Shown one piece after another: positions 32,317 to 42,341 of a stretch of 64,000 nucleotides of DNA (position 1 is its first letter; each line of letters opens with the position of its first letter). The stretch spans positions 1 through 64,000 of the forward strand of contig JANYKW010000079.1 of NCBI GenBank assembly GCA_025358025.1. The letters run 5' to 3'. Under the pieces are notes generated by a model that was not told where the DNA came from, ran no database searches, and worked only from the letters and a program-made list of their open reading frames with translations. The stretch comes from Bacteroidia bacterium (GTDB lineage: Bacteria > Bacteroidota > Bacteroidia > Bacteroidales > Prolixibacteraceae). The translations under genes and the position numbers were made by a program.

Positions 32317-33750
32317 GTGCCAGATCGAAAATTGAAAATTTTAAAAGAATCTATTTTGGAACCAACAACATTATTTGACAAGATTTGGGATGCCCATGTG
32401 GTGAACAAAATTGAAGGAGGACCTTCTGTACTCTATATAGACCGGCATTTCATTCACGAAGTTACCAGTCCGGTTGCCTTTTCAGGCTTGGAAAGCCGTG
32501 GATTGAAGGTCTTCAGGCCACAAAATACGGTCGCCACTCCTGATCACAACGTACCTACCATTGAACAGCATCTTCCTATTAGGGAAGAACTCTCCCGAAA
32601 ACAGGTAGAGACCCTGACTTCCAATTGTGAACGTCACGACATTCCGATGTATGGGTTGAGTCACAAATGGCACGGCATCGTGCACATTATCGGACCTGAG
32701 CTTGGTATCACCCAGCCCGGCATGACCATTGTCTGCGGTGACAGCCACACCTCCACGCACGGAGCATTTGGAAGCATTGCTTTCGGAATTGGTACCAGCG
32801 AAGTTGAGATGGTATTTGCAAGTCAGTGTATCCTTCAGCCCAAGCCAAAAAAGATGAGGATCAATGTCGAAGGGGAATTAGCTAAAAACGTTACTTCCAA
32901 GGACATTGCACTCTATGTCATTGCTAAAATCACTACATCGGGAGGCACAGGCCACTTCATTGAATTTGCAGGTTCAACTATCCGCTCCCTATCCATGGAA
33001 GCCAGGATGACACTCTGCAATATGAGCATTGAATGTGGTGCACGAGGAGGCATGATCGCACCCGACGAAACAACTTTTGCCTATTTGAAAGGACGTGAAG
33101 AGGCTCCCAAAGGAGCAGATTGGGATCAAAAACTTGCTGAATGGAAAAAACTTGAAACAGACCAGCATGCTATCTTTGATACCGAATACACCTTTGATGC
33201 AGCGGATATCACCCCGATGATCACCTATGGTACCAATCCTGGCATGGGTGTTGGAGTTGAAGGTTCTATCCCCGACGGGGACGATCTGACTGGCAGCGAT
33301 CGGGCCACCTTCCTGAAATCACTCCAATACATGGGCTTCCATCCTGGAGAGAAGCTAAAAGGCAAGAAAGTGGATTACGTTTTCATCGGCAGTTGTACCA
33401 ATGGAAGGATCGAAGATTTCAGGCTTTTTGCCGATTATATCAAAGGTAAAAAGAAAGCTTCCTGGGTAACCGCGTGGATCGTTCCTGGTTCCAAACAGGT
33501 GGAGAAACAAATCCGTGAAGAGGGACTGGTTGAAATCATGGAATCTGCAGGGTTCGAATTACGCCAACCCGGTTGCTCCGCCTGTCTGGCCATGAACGAC
33601 GACAAAATTCCGGCAGGGAAATATGCAGTCTCCACCTCCAACCGCAACTTTGAAGGTCGCCAGGGCCCTGGTGCCCGTACCATGCTAGCCAGTCCGCTGG
33701 TTGCAGCAGCTTCAGCAATAAATGGGGTTGTTACTGACCCGAGGGATTAA
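32317..33750 (+). CDS. leuC: 3-isopropylmalate dehydratase large subunit (start may be TTG at 32356)
   Basis: [38 protein letters not shown]. Confidence 0.96.
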   Translation: MPDRKLKILKESILEPTTLFDKIWDAHVVNKIEGGPSVLYIDRHFIHEVTSPVAFSGLESRGLKVFRPQNTVATPDHNVPTIEQHLPIREELSRKQVETLTSNCERHDIPMYGLSHKWHGIVHIIGPELGITQPGMTIVCGDSHTSTHGAFGSIAFGIGTSEVEMVFASQCILQPKPKKMRINVEGELAKNVTSKDIALYVIAKITTSGGTGHFIEFAGSTIRSLSMEARMTLCNMSIECGARGGMIAPDETTFAYLKGREEAPKGADWDQKLAEWKKLETDQHAIFDTEYTFDAADITPMITYGTNPGMGVGVEGSIPDGDDLTGSDRATFLKSLQYMGFHPGEKLKGKKVDYVFIGSCTNGRIEDFRLFADYIKGKKKASWVTAWIVPGSKQVEKQIREEGLVEIMESAGFELRQPGCSACLAMNDDKIPAGKYAVSTSNRNFEGRQGPGARTMLASPLVAAASAINGVVTDPRD

Positions 33751-33757
33751 ATAATAA

Positions 33758-33869
33758 AAGGCTAAAGGATAAAGGATAAAGGATAAAGTAAGAAAAACAT
33801 TGTAGAAAAATGAAGTATTAAAGGTAGGATGGGGTTCACTTTAGCCTTTATCCTTTAGCCTTTAGCCTT
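33758..33869. repeat. Inverted heptamer arrays between leuC and leuD
   Basis: 33758-33789 AAGGCTAAAGGATAAAGGATAAAGGATAAAGT versus reverse complement of 33838-33869 AAGGCTAAAGGCTAAAGGATAAAGGCTAAAGT (30/32 complementary). Confidence 0.92.
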
Positions 33870-33887
33870 CAATAATGACCAATCTTT

Positions 33888-34475
33888 ATGGTAGAAAAAT
33901 TTATTAAAATAGTGAGTAGCGCCGTTCCTCTTCCGATAGAGAATGTGGATACCGACCAGATCATTCCGGCCCGGTTTCTCAAGGCTGTTGAACGCAAAGG
34001 TTTTGGCGATAATCTTTTCCGCGACTGGCGCTACTGCAAGGATGGCACACCAAATCCTGATTTCGTCTTAAATAATCCCCGATATACCGGTTCAATTCTG
34101 GTGGCCGGTAAAAATTTTGGCAGCGGATCAAGCCGTGAGCATGCAGCCTGGTCTGTTTATGATTATGGATTCAGGGTCGTGGTTTCCAGCTTCTTTGCAG
34201 ATATCTTTAAAGCCAATGTGCTTAACAACGGCTTACTGCCGATCCAGGTACCGGAAGATTTCCTGGCAAATATGTTCACAACGATCGAGAATAACCCTAC
34301 TGCTCCCTTCGAAGTAGATCTCGAAAGTCAGACCATACGTAATGTTACTCTTTCGGCCGAAGTCCGGTTCGACATCAATCCTTATAAAAAAAAGTGTCTC
34401 TTAAAAGGATATGATGACATTGATTACCTGCTGAGCCTCAAGAAAGAGATAGAAGCTTTTGAAACAGCGAGATGA
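33888..34475 (+). CDS. leuD: 3-isopropylmalate dehydratase small subunit
   Basis: [27 protein letters not shown]. Confidence 0.96.
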   Translation: MVEKFIKIVSSAVPLPIENVDTDQIIPARFLKAVERKGFGDNLFRDWRYCKDGTPNPDFVLNNPRYTGSILVAGKNFGSGSSREHAAWSVYDYGFRVVVSSFFADIFKANVLNNGLLPIQVPEDFLANMFTTIENNPTAPFEVDLESQTIRNVTLSAEVRFDINPYKKKCLLKGYDDIDYLLSLKKEIEAFETAR

Positions 34476-34621
34476 GTTATAAGACAAAAGACATGAGACA
34501 TAAGACATAAGACATGAGACATGAGATATTAGAAATGAGATATTAGAAATGAAAATTAAGAGCTTGGAGGCCAGACATCTTCAATCTTGTAGATTCTTTC
34601 TCTCATGTCTCATAACTCATC
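34473..34621. repeat. Inverted heptamer arrays (GACATAA/GACATGA type) between leuD and the cimA-like gene
   Basis: Left GATGAGTTATAAGACAAAAGACATGAGA...; right TCTCATGTCTCATAACTCATC is complementary apart from one 7-nt unit. Confidence 0.85.
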
Positions 34622-34663
34622 TCTCCTAACAAAAGTCTTATCTCTGAAATCTGAAATTAAGTA

Positions 34664-36199
34664 ATGATGAAAGATAAAGTTTACATCATGGATACAACGC
34701 TGAGGGATGGCGAACAAACCTCAGGGGTATCCTTTTCCGAGGCTGAAAAGCTTAATATTGCCAAGATCCTACTGGAAGAAGTAAAGGTTGATTACCTTGA
34801 AGTTGCTTCAGCCAGGGTTTCTGAAGGTGAAATGATGGGAGCAAAAAGAGTGATGGATTGGGCCATTGGCACTGTATATCACGATAAAATCGAGATACTT
34901 GGGTTCGTAGATGGCTCTGTTTCACTTGAATGGATCGCCAAAGCAGGAGGCAAGGTGATCAACCTTTTGGGCAAAGGATCACTTCGACATGTCACGCAGC
35001 AATTGAAAAAGAGTCCTGATCAGCACCTGGCTGATCTTAAAAAATCGATTGCCCTTGCCCAGGAGATGAAAATTTCCGTCAACCTTTACCTGGAGGACTG
35101 GTCCAACGGGATGCGCAATTCTCCGGAATATGTTAATTTCATGTTGGACGGCTTGCAGAATGAACCCATCAGGAGGCTGATGCTTCCTGACACGCTGGGA
35201 ATTCTTAATCCTACGGAAACTTTCGCGTACTGCTCTGCCATGATTCGGAATTTTCCCAAGCTTCATTTTGATTTCCATGCCCACAATGATTACGACCTTG
35301 CTGTTGCTAATGTTGATGCTGCCCTGCGTGCTGGAATCAGGACAGTTCATACCACCATCAATGGTTTGGGCGAACGGGCTGGCAATGCTCCTCTTTCCAG
35401 TGTTGTTGCCCTGATGAACGACCACCTGAAGATGTCCAATTCAATCAACGAGCGCAAGCTAAATATGGCAAGCAGACTGGTTGAAACCTTTTCCGGGGTT
35501 CACATATCCAGCAACAAACCCATCATCGGTGAAAATGTATTCACCCAATGCAGCGGCATTCATGCAGATGGTGACAATAAGGATAATCTCTATTACAACG
35601 ACTTGCTGCCGGAACGTTTTGGCCGTACACGCAAATATGCTCTTGGTAAAACCTCAGGGAAAGCCAATATTGCCAAAAACCTGGAAGATATGGGAATAAG
35701 GCTGGATCCGGAGAACCTGAAAAGGGTAACTGATAAAGTCATTGAACTTGCCGACAAGAAAGAATCGGTTACCTCAGAAGATTTACCTTATATCCTTTCG
35801 GATGTTCTGAAAAGTGAGTCCATCTTCGAAAGAATTACACTCCGGAACTATGCCATCTCCCACGCCCTGGGTTTACGGCCCATGGCGACTGTATGCATTG
35901 AAATGAATGGGGAGCTATACGAAGAGGCCGGTTCGGGAGATGGACAATACGATGCCTTTATGAACGCGCTCAGGCAAATCTATCATAAACTTCACAAACA
36001 ACTGCCGTCTCTGGTGAACTACTCTGTCACCATTCCTCCGGGCGGGAAGACAGATGCATTGGTTGAAACCCTGATTACATGGAATATATCCGATCGCAAC
36101 TTCAAAACCCGCGGACTGGATCCGGATCAGACTGCAGCTGCTATCAAAGCAACCATCAAAATGTTGAACATTATTGAAAGCGAAGGGCAAATCTATTGA
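34664..36199 (+). CDS. LeuA/CimA-family synthase (candidate citramalate synthase)
   Basis: [42 protein letters not shown]-terminal regulatory domain; distinct from leuA at 30734. Confidence 0.8.
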   Translation: MMKDKVYIMDTTLRDGEQTSGVSFSEAEKLNIAKILLEEVKVDYLEVASARVSEGEMMGAKRVMDWAIGTVYHDKIEILGFVDGSVSLEWIAKAGGKVINLLGKGSLRHVTQQLKKSPDQHLADLKKSIALAQEMKISVNLYLEDWSNGMRNSPEYVNFMLDGLQNEPIRRLMLPDTLGILNPTETFAYCSAMIRNFPKLHFDFHAHNDYDLAVANVDAALRAGIRTVHTTINGLGERAGNAPLSSVVALMNDHLKMSNSINERKLNMASRLVETFSGVHISSNKPIIGENVFTQCSGIHADGDNKDNLYYNDLLPERFGRTRKYALGKTSGKANIAKNLEDMGIRLDPENLKRVTDKVIELADKKESVTSEDLPYILSDVLKSESIFERITLRNYAISHALGLRPMATVCIEMNGELYEEAGSGDGQYDAFMNALRQIYHKLHKQLPSLVNYSVTIPPGGKTDALVETLITWNISDRNFKTRGLDPDQTAAAIKATIKMLNIIESEGQIY

Positions 36200-36229
36200 C
36201 AATTTTGGATTTTTAAAAAATATTAAAAC

Positions 36230-37303
36230 ATGAATTTGAACATTGCACTATTGGCCGGAGATGGAATCGGTCCTGAGATTGTAGAACAAGCGCTCAGAGT
36301 GACAAAAGCTATCGCTCAAAAATTCGGACACGAATTGCATACAAAAGAGGCATTGGTTGGTGCTGTAGCCATTGATGCTACCGGTAATCCCTATCCGGAC
36401 GAAACCCACGAACTTTGCATGAATTCAGATGCAGTACTTTTTGGAGCCATCGGTCATCCCCGTTTTGACAATGATCCTTCTGCAAAAGTACGCCCGGAGC
36501 AGGGATTACTTGCCATGCGTAAGAAACTCGGACTCTTTGCCAATATTCGACCACTGATCACATTCCCGTCTTTGCTTGACAAATCACCACTAAAGACTGA
36601 ACGTATTGAAGGTGCTGATTTTGTTGCTATCCGGGAACTCACCGGAGGGCTCTATTTCGGTCAGCCACAGGGACGAAGTGAAAACGGCGACACTGCCTAT
36701 GACACCTGCATATACACCCGCATGGAAGTGGAACGCATCCTAAAACTCGCATTCGAATTCGCGATGAAACGCAAAAAACGGTTGACAGTTGTTGACAAAG
36801 CCAATGTTTTGGCCACTTCTCGTTTGTGGAGACAAATTTCCAAAGAGATGGAACCCCAGTACCCCGAAGTGGAAGTGGAATACATGTTCGTCGACAATGC
36901 GGCGATGCAGTTGATACAGTGGCCAAAACGCTTCGATGTGATGGTGACTGAAAACATGTTCGGAGATATCCTCACCGACGAAGCCAGTGTGATAGCAGGC
37001 TCTCTGGGCATGTTGCCTTCAGCATCCATTGGGGTACACACATCAGTTTTCGAACCGATCCATGGCTCCTACCCTCAGGCAGCAGGCAAAAATATCGCCA
37101 ACCCCTGTGCCACCATCCTTTCAGCGGCCATGTTGTTCGAATATGCCTATGCGCTTGACAAAGAAGCATCCCTTATCAGGAAAGCCGTAGAGGCATCACT
37201 TGAAGCAGGAGCTGTGACGGAGGACCTGACAGATGACAAGGCAAATGCCCTGTCTACTTCTGCAGTTGGTGACTGGATTGTAGCTTACATCCAAAATTGT
37301 TAA
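36230..37303 (+). CDS. leuB: 3-isopropylmalate dehydrogenase
   Basis: [41 protein letters not shown]. Confidence 0.97.
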   Translation: MNLNIALLAGDGIGPEIVEQALRVTKAIAQKFGHELHTKEALVGAVAIDATGNPYPDETHELCMNSDAVLFGAIGHPRFDNDPSAKVRPEQGLLAMRKKLGLFANIRPLITFPSLLDKSPLKTERIEGADFVAIRELTGGLYFGQPQGRSENGDTAYDTCIYTRMEVERILKLAFEFAMKRKKRLTVVDKANVLATSRLWRQISKEMEPQYPEVEVEYMFVDNAAMQLIQWPKRFDVMVTENMFGDILTDEASVIAGSLGMLPSASIGVHTSVFEPIHGSYPQAAGKNIANPCATILSAAMLFEYAYALDKEASLIRKAVEASLEAGAVTEDLTDDKANALSTSAVGDWIVAYIQNC

Positions 37304-38501
37304 AGAAGCCGCCGTTTTGCAAATAGAAAGCATCACCTTCTGTGCCGCCGGCGTAATCGAGCCGATAACCTCTTTTGGCAATATCATCCCCTGTCAAACG
37401 GGCTTTCGTCAGAGGAAACCACGCGCTATTTCTATCCAGACACCAGGCGTTGGTATATAGACATTTTCTACCCAGATAGCCATTCTGATCATCGAAATTT
37501 TCAAGAAAAGAATGCAGCCTGGTCAGATAGTGATCCGTTTTTGGTCGTTTGAAACTGGCTATCAACCGCCAGTTTCCAACTTCCGAATCACCAAACCAGG
37601 CAGTATAAATTGTACTTCCACTTCCATCCGGGCAACCTTTCAGCAAAAAACGATAGGTCTTGCCAGCTTCCCAGTTGGTTTTCAGGTAACTTTGTCCACC
37701 GGATCCTTCGTTGCCAAATTCTCCCGTATGGACTCCTTCTCCCTTTGCGAGCAGGACAATTCTGTCTGACTCGGGAATATCCCCCGGATGATCAGAATGG
37801 TATGGGCTCCAGACGGAGAAAAGTACCCTGCGTTCAGAAGGTCCATTCACTTGCATGCCAAAATAGCCCTCACCGAAACCATTGGCCATAAAATAGGAAC
37901 CAACGGGATCCTGGCCAACAGGAACAGTCAGTTCGTTGTAAAAATATTCGACCTCAGCACCTGAGGGCAGCTCGTAATTGAGATGTACAGATGGGCCGCG
38001 TCTTCCCCAGTAAAAACGATTCTCCAGATTATCCTTCACAAAATTAACGACCAATCCCTGGGTTGCTGATTGAACTACCAGACTGCTCAGCTCAGCAAAA
38101 ACAGCTCCATCTTTCTGAATTCCACGAATCTCTACCCGCACATATCCCGAATCAAGAAATACCTTACCGATCTTCTCCTGATGAATCTCTTTCCCTTTCG
38201 CTTCAATATTGAAACTGATCGCACCGATCGTAACCTTCAAATGTGATTTTCCTTCAGAAACAGCCAGAATCAGTGAGAGATCTACCTCGGAGAGCCTATC
38301 CAACCTAAAAAAAATCAGGTAACAATCATCAGGCGACTGCCATATTTTCTTCTCCCCGCCAATTCCGGAATCCTGTTTCAGCAAATAACCATTCCCACCT
38401 GTCGGGATGGTCCAGCTTTCCATGTGCTGTGCTTTTATTTGGCCCACATAGCAAAACAGGAAAGCAACCAAAATCATTTTGTACTTACTTGTGATCCTCA
38501 T
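37254..38501 (-). CDS. Secreted DUF3472/DUF5077-like protein; 3' end overlaps leuB by 50 bp
   Basis: Signal peptide [24 protein letters not shown] (ORF track begins upstream at 38546); [14 protein letters not shown]..., [25 protein letters not shown]. Confidence 0.7.
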   Translation of the reverse strand: MRITSKYKMILVAFLFCYVGQIKAQHMESWTIPTGGNGYLLKQDSGIGGEKKIWQSPDDCYLIFFRLDRLSEVDLSLILAVSEGKSHLKVTIGAISFNIEAKGKEIHQEKIGKVFLDSGYVRVEIRGIQKDGAVFAELSSLVVQSATQGLVVNFVKDNLENRFYWGRRGPSVHLNYELPSGAEVEYFYNELTVPVGQDPVGSYFMANGFGEGYFGMQVNGPSERRVLFSVWSPYHSDHPGDIPESDRIVLLAKGEGVHTGEFGNEGSGGQSYLKTNWEAGKTYRFLLKGCPDGSGSTIYTAWFGDSEVGNWRLIASFKRPKTDHYLTRLHSFLENFDDQNGYLGRKCLYTNAWCLDRNSAWFPLTKARLTGDDIAKRGYRLDYAGGTEGDAFYLQNGGFFNNFGCKLQSSHQLQK

Positions 38502-38644
38502 CTCATAAAACCTCCTGCACGATAATGATTTGGCAACTATAGGCATCCAAAATTCGAATTATACATTTAATAAATATTAAGTTAGAATTTAAGTATCAAA
38601 AACAAAAAAACCTGACTCATAACATATAACTCAAAACTTTCTCC

Positions 38645-39313
38645 TCAAAGGTATCGTTGAATCACCTTCACCCATGCCTTATAGCCTTCACCCAATAGGT
38701 GTAGTCCGTCGTTGGTGTACATCGGATTGAGCAGATCGTCGTTGGGATTTCTAAGTTCGTTGAACAGATCAACATACGTGGCTCCCAGCTTGGGACAGAT
38801 ATTTTTCAGCCGCTCGTTGAGATCTTTCACCTGGGGTGTTCTGCTCGTGTGGGACGCAAAAGATTTGAAAGTATTGTTCACCGGCAGGATGCTTTGCACA
38901 TAGACTTTCGTTTTCGGAGATTTGGTCCGGATCGTTGAGACAATCGTGCAAATATTGACATACACCGTATCCGGTGAAATATTTTTTGAAAGGTCGTTGA
39001 TTCCAATAAGCAGAAAGACTTTCGCTGGTTGCACCCTGGTTACCTGGTACAAACGAAAAAGTACTCCTTCGCTGGTATCTCCGCTGATACCCCTGTTTTT
39101 AGCTTTCGGATTTTGAATTAATTCACTCCACTCCGAACCATCAGTAATGCTGTTGCCCAGAAAAATAATTTCATTTTTCGTGTCTGGGAGGAGTTCGAAA
39201 AGAGATTTCCGCTGATCGTAATAGGTTCCGAATTTGGAATTCTGGCCCCCGGAAACCAAAGAAATAAAAAGATATAAAATAGAAACCGATAGACGCATGT
39301 TTGAGAATTTCAT
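38645..39313 (-). CDS. SGNH/GDSL hydrolase
   Basis: IIFLGNSITDGSEW, GINDLSKN, NDGLHLLGEGY. Confidence 0.88.
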   Translation of the reverse strand: MKFSNMRLSVSILYLFISLVSGGQNSKFGTYYDQRKSLFELLPDTKNEIIFLGNSITDGSEWSELIQNPKAKNRGISGDTSEGVLFRLYQVTRVQPAKVFLLIGINDLSKNISPDTVYVNICTIVSTIRTKSPKTKVYVQSILPVNNTFKSFASHTSRTPQVKDLNERLKNICPKLGATYVDLFNELRNPNDDLLNPMYTNDGLHLLGEGYKAWVKVIQRYL

Positions 39314-39415
39314 ATAGTTTGTAAAGTTTAAATGGTTTGGAAAGTTACCAGTTCATGAGAAAGGTCGAAAGGTAACTGCAAATAGTTTCAAACTATTCAA
39401 ACCCTTCAAAATTTT
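39314..39415. repeat. Imperfect inverted GTTTGAAA-type arrays filling the gap between two minus-strand genes
   Basis: AGTTTGTAAAGTTTAAATGGTTTGGAAAGTTACC and GGTAACTGCAAATAGTTTCAAACTATTCAAACCCTTC. Confidence 0.6.
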
Positions 39416-40663
39416 TCAGTCTGTAATTTTATCAGCAAATTTGGGTTTTAAAACCGCCAACTGCAGTGCGATAGCAATGACAACAGGAATGCCCAGTAAA
39501 GCAACATCGTGTCCTAAACTACCGGCATCTGTTGATTTTCCAAGAAAAACTGTAATCACTGCTCCTGCAGATATACCTGCCATATTCATCAATCCGTAGG
39601 CTGCTGCGCGGTGTCTTGGTGAAACAAACTGGCAAAGAATTGGCATACTGTTGGCATCAAACATACCGAAACCAAGTCCAAAAAGAATTGCACCACCCAA
39701 AACGCCAAAATAGCCAGTTCCATATCCAAGAAATATCAGGGCCGGAACCATCATGCTGAGTCCTATTGCACCCGTATAGATTCTACCCTTTATATTTACC
39801 TGCATCCAGCGGTCAGCCATCATGCCTCCAAGGATTACACTTACCAGAGATGAACCGGCAATCGTGATGGTTGCCATTGGTCCGGCAATAGCCATCTCAA
39901 TACCCAGTGTATCAGAAAAAAGGGTTGGCATCCAGCTTTTAACTGCCCATCCCGGGAAACTGGGTGCTGCAAAGTAGAAGAGAACAATCCAGAAGCTCAT
40001 GGTTCCAAATATGATCCCCAGGCTGTTTTTGACTGATATAAATCCTTCAGAAAGGGTCATCCTCTTTTTTGAAGGGGCATCAACCCGAATATCTTTGAGG
40101 AAGAACACTAGCACTAAGCTGTAGACAATCCCTATCAGTCCAAAAAGGTGGAATGCCTGTTGCCAGGAATAGGCATGCGCGGCAGTAGCTCCAAAACCAC
40201 CCAAAGCCTGACCGAGATAAAGACCTGAGAGATGGATACCAACTGCCAGCGAGCGGGTATTCCCCCTGTGATAATCCGCGATCAAAGACAACCCAGCCGG
40301 GATGTACAAAGCCTCGCTCACTCCCATCAGGGCGCGCAACGCATAAAGCTGGTTAAAAGTGGTGGAATATCCCATGGCCATGGTTACGCCCGACCAGACT
40401 GCCAAACTTCCTATTATCAGCCATTTCCTGTTTACCCGGTCAGCGATCAGACCTGCCATGGGGCTCATGAGAGCATATATCCAAAGAAAGATGGCCATGA
40501 GTCTTCCAAAATTCTCGGCCTTTTCAAGCTCGTGGATATCGCCCATCATGGCTACTTTCATGGTGGCAAGCATCTGTCTGTCCATGTAATTCAACATGGC
40601 AACCACCCATAGCAGTCCAACAACCACCCATGGGTAAATCTTATTGTATTGGTCTTTAGTCAT
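39416..40663 (-). CDS. MFS transporter (anion:cation symporter-like)
   Basis: LNYMDRQMLATMKVAM, RALMGVSEALYIPAGLSLIADYHRGNTRSLAVG. Confidence 0.88.
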   Translation of the reverse strand: MTKDQYNKIYPWVVVGLLWVVAMLNYMDRQMLATMKVAMMGDIHELEKAENFGRLMAIFLWIYALMSPMAGLIADRVNRKWLIIGSLAVWSGVTMAMGYSTTFNQLYALRALMGVSEALYIPAGLSLIADYHRGNTRSLAVGIHLSGLYLGQALGGFGATAAHAYSWQQAFHLFGLIGIVYSLVLVFFLKDIRVDAPSKKRMTLSEGFISVKNSLGIIFGTMSFWIVLFYFAAPSFPGWAVKSWMPTLFSDTLGIEMAIAGPMATITIAGSSLVSVILGGMMADRWMQVNIKGRIYTGAIGLSMMVPALIFLGYGTGYFGVLGGAILFGLGFGMFDANSMPILCQFVSPRHRAAAYGLMNMAGISAGAVITVFLGKSTDAGSLGHDVALLGIPVVIAIALQLAVLKPKFADKITD

Positions 40664-40721
40664 TAGTAATTTATAGTTTATGATGTATAAACTGTTCAGA
40701 ATGTTCGGAATATTGTTGCTT

Positions 40722-40762
40722 CCCCTTTATCCTTTATCCCTTATCCTTTATCCTTTATCCTC
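40722..40762. repeat. Heptamer array CCTTTAT(C) overlapping the 3' end of the DUF2721-like gene
   Basis: cctttatcctttatcccttatcctttatcctttatcctc. Confidence 0.88.
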
Positions 40763-41167
40763 TTCTGCCCCCTTCCCATCCTCCATATTGCTCAAATGCA
40801 GATCAAGTGCCTTGACCGAAATTTGTATCTCCAGGAGGGAAAGTCCAAGAGAAATAATTAAAAGCAGCAACGCTATCCCAAAAACCCAGAAAGCTTCATT
40901 CTGATAACCAGTATAAATCAGGAACATCGTCAGTACACACAAAAAAAGACTACTTACTCCAAATATCTGCATATTCTTGGTCAAATACAGCCTCCGGCGC
41001 AAATTGGCAATCTGTCCCAGCAGAATCTCGTCCTTGTTGATTTGAAACTTGGCATGCAAATCCCGGATCAATGCTGCATAACCCAGAAATCGGTTGGTAT
41101 ATGCCAGCAAAATCAAAGAAATGGCAGAGAACAACAGAGCTGGTGTAGTGAGGGTGAATTCGTTCAT
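40748..41167 (-). CDS. DUF2721-like membrane protein
   Basis: 139 aa; TNRFLGYAALIRDLHAKF, LLLLIISLGLSLLEIQISVKALDLHL. Confidence 0.75.
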   Translation of the reverse strand: MNEFTLTTPALLFSAISLILLAYTNRFLGYAALIRDLHAKFQINKDEILLGQIANLRRRLYLTKNMQIFGVSSLFLCVLTMFLIYTGYQNEAFWVFGIALLLLIISLGLSLLEIQISVKALDLHLSNMEDGKGAEEDKG

Positions 41168-41193
41168 TATGGTAAATTAATGTGAAAATTATA

Positions 41194-42288
41194 CTATTTC
41201 AGCAATTCAGCCATCTTCTCACGCAACTTTTCCCCGTGCAAGTTCTTGTCAATAATCTTGCCGGATTTGTCGACCAGGAGATTGGCAGGAATGGAATTGA
41301 TACCATACAATTTTGCAGCAGCATTGTCCCAATATTTCAGGTCGGAAACATGCGACCAGGTTAACTTATCAGTCGCAATGGCTTTGAGCCATTTGGCTTT
41401 GTCCCTGTCGCAGGAAACTCCAATGACATGAAACCCCTTGGCATTGAAATCCTTCCAAACTTCCACTACGTTGGGATTCTCTGCCCTGCATGGCCCACAC
41501 CAGGAAGCCCAGAAATCAATCAAAGTAAATTCATGCATGGAATACACCTCAGAGAGCTTTACAGGAGAACCTACAGAGTCGTTCATGGTAAAATCCGGGG
41601 CAATTTTCCCGACTGCCACAGATTGGAGCAATTTCACTCGTCCTGAAAGTGCTTTGGAACTAGCACTTTTCATTACCTCCGCAGAAAATTTCTCCAAATA
41701 ACCCTGGATCTCATCGGCTTCCATACCATATTGCAGGCGCTGCAAAATAACAGGTGCAACAAAGGAATTCGGATTTCCGGTGACAAATTCTTTGAGGATT
41801 CCACTTTGAATTTTGTCAAGAGAGTCCAGTTGTTTCTCGTAGTGTGCCTGCTCAATTGGGTCGCCCTTTTGTTTGGCTTCATTGTATTTCCCAAATATTT
41901 CCCTGGACTTTGTATTTAATTCAGCTCCCTTGTTTTCCAAAGCTTTCATTTCATCCTGGCTGGCAGAACCTGTGACTGTAATACTTTTAAAATCGTCACT
42001 TTTGCCAGTGATCTGTATTGGTTTGTTTTCAAGTATAATAGGGATTTGCTTCCTTTCACCCAACACTACAGCATAGATATCAGGAACAGCCACAGAACCT
42101 TGCAGGACAAATTTCCCTCCTGAACTATTGGTTGAATCAAGGGTGATCACCTCACCGCCAATCCTTTGTTTTAAATAGATGGTTCCATCCGGCAAACCGT
42201 CAATGTTACCGTTCACTGTAAATTTTGGAGCCTGGCTGCACGCGACAAACAAAGATGCAAACGCGATCAAATAGAAGAGACTTTTCAT
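41194..42288 (-). CDS. TlpA/AhpC-like thioredoxin-fold lipoprotein with DUF4369-type N-terminus
   Basis: Lipobox LFVACSQ; TLIDFWASWCGPCRAENPNV. Confidence 0.9.
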   Translation of the reverse strand: MKSLFYLIAFASLFVACSQAPKFTVNGNIDGLPDGTIYLKQRIGGEVITLDSTNSSGGKFVLQGSVAVPDIYAVVLGERKQIPIILENKPIQITGKSDDFKSITVTGSASQDEMKALENKGAELNTKSREIFGKYNEAKQKGDPIEQAHYEKQLDSLDKIQSGILKEFVTGNPNSFVAPVILQRLQYGMEADEIQGYLEKFSAEVMKSASSKALSGRVKLLQSVAVGKIAPDFTMNDSVGSPVKLSEVYSMHEFTLIDFWASWCGPCRAENPNVVEVWKDFNAKGFHVIGVSCDRDKAKWLKAIATDKLTWSHVSDLKYWDNAAAKLYGINSIPANLLVDKSGKIIDKNLHGEKLREKMAELLK

Positions 42289-42341
42289 GCTTAAAATTGG
42301 GATATTAAAGGTTTATAATGTTTGAAACTATTCAAACTTCT

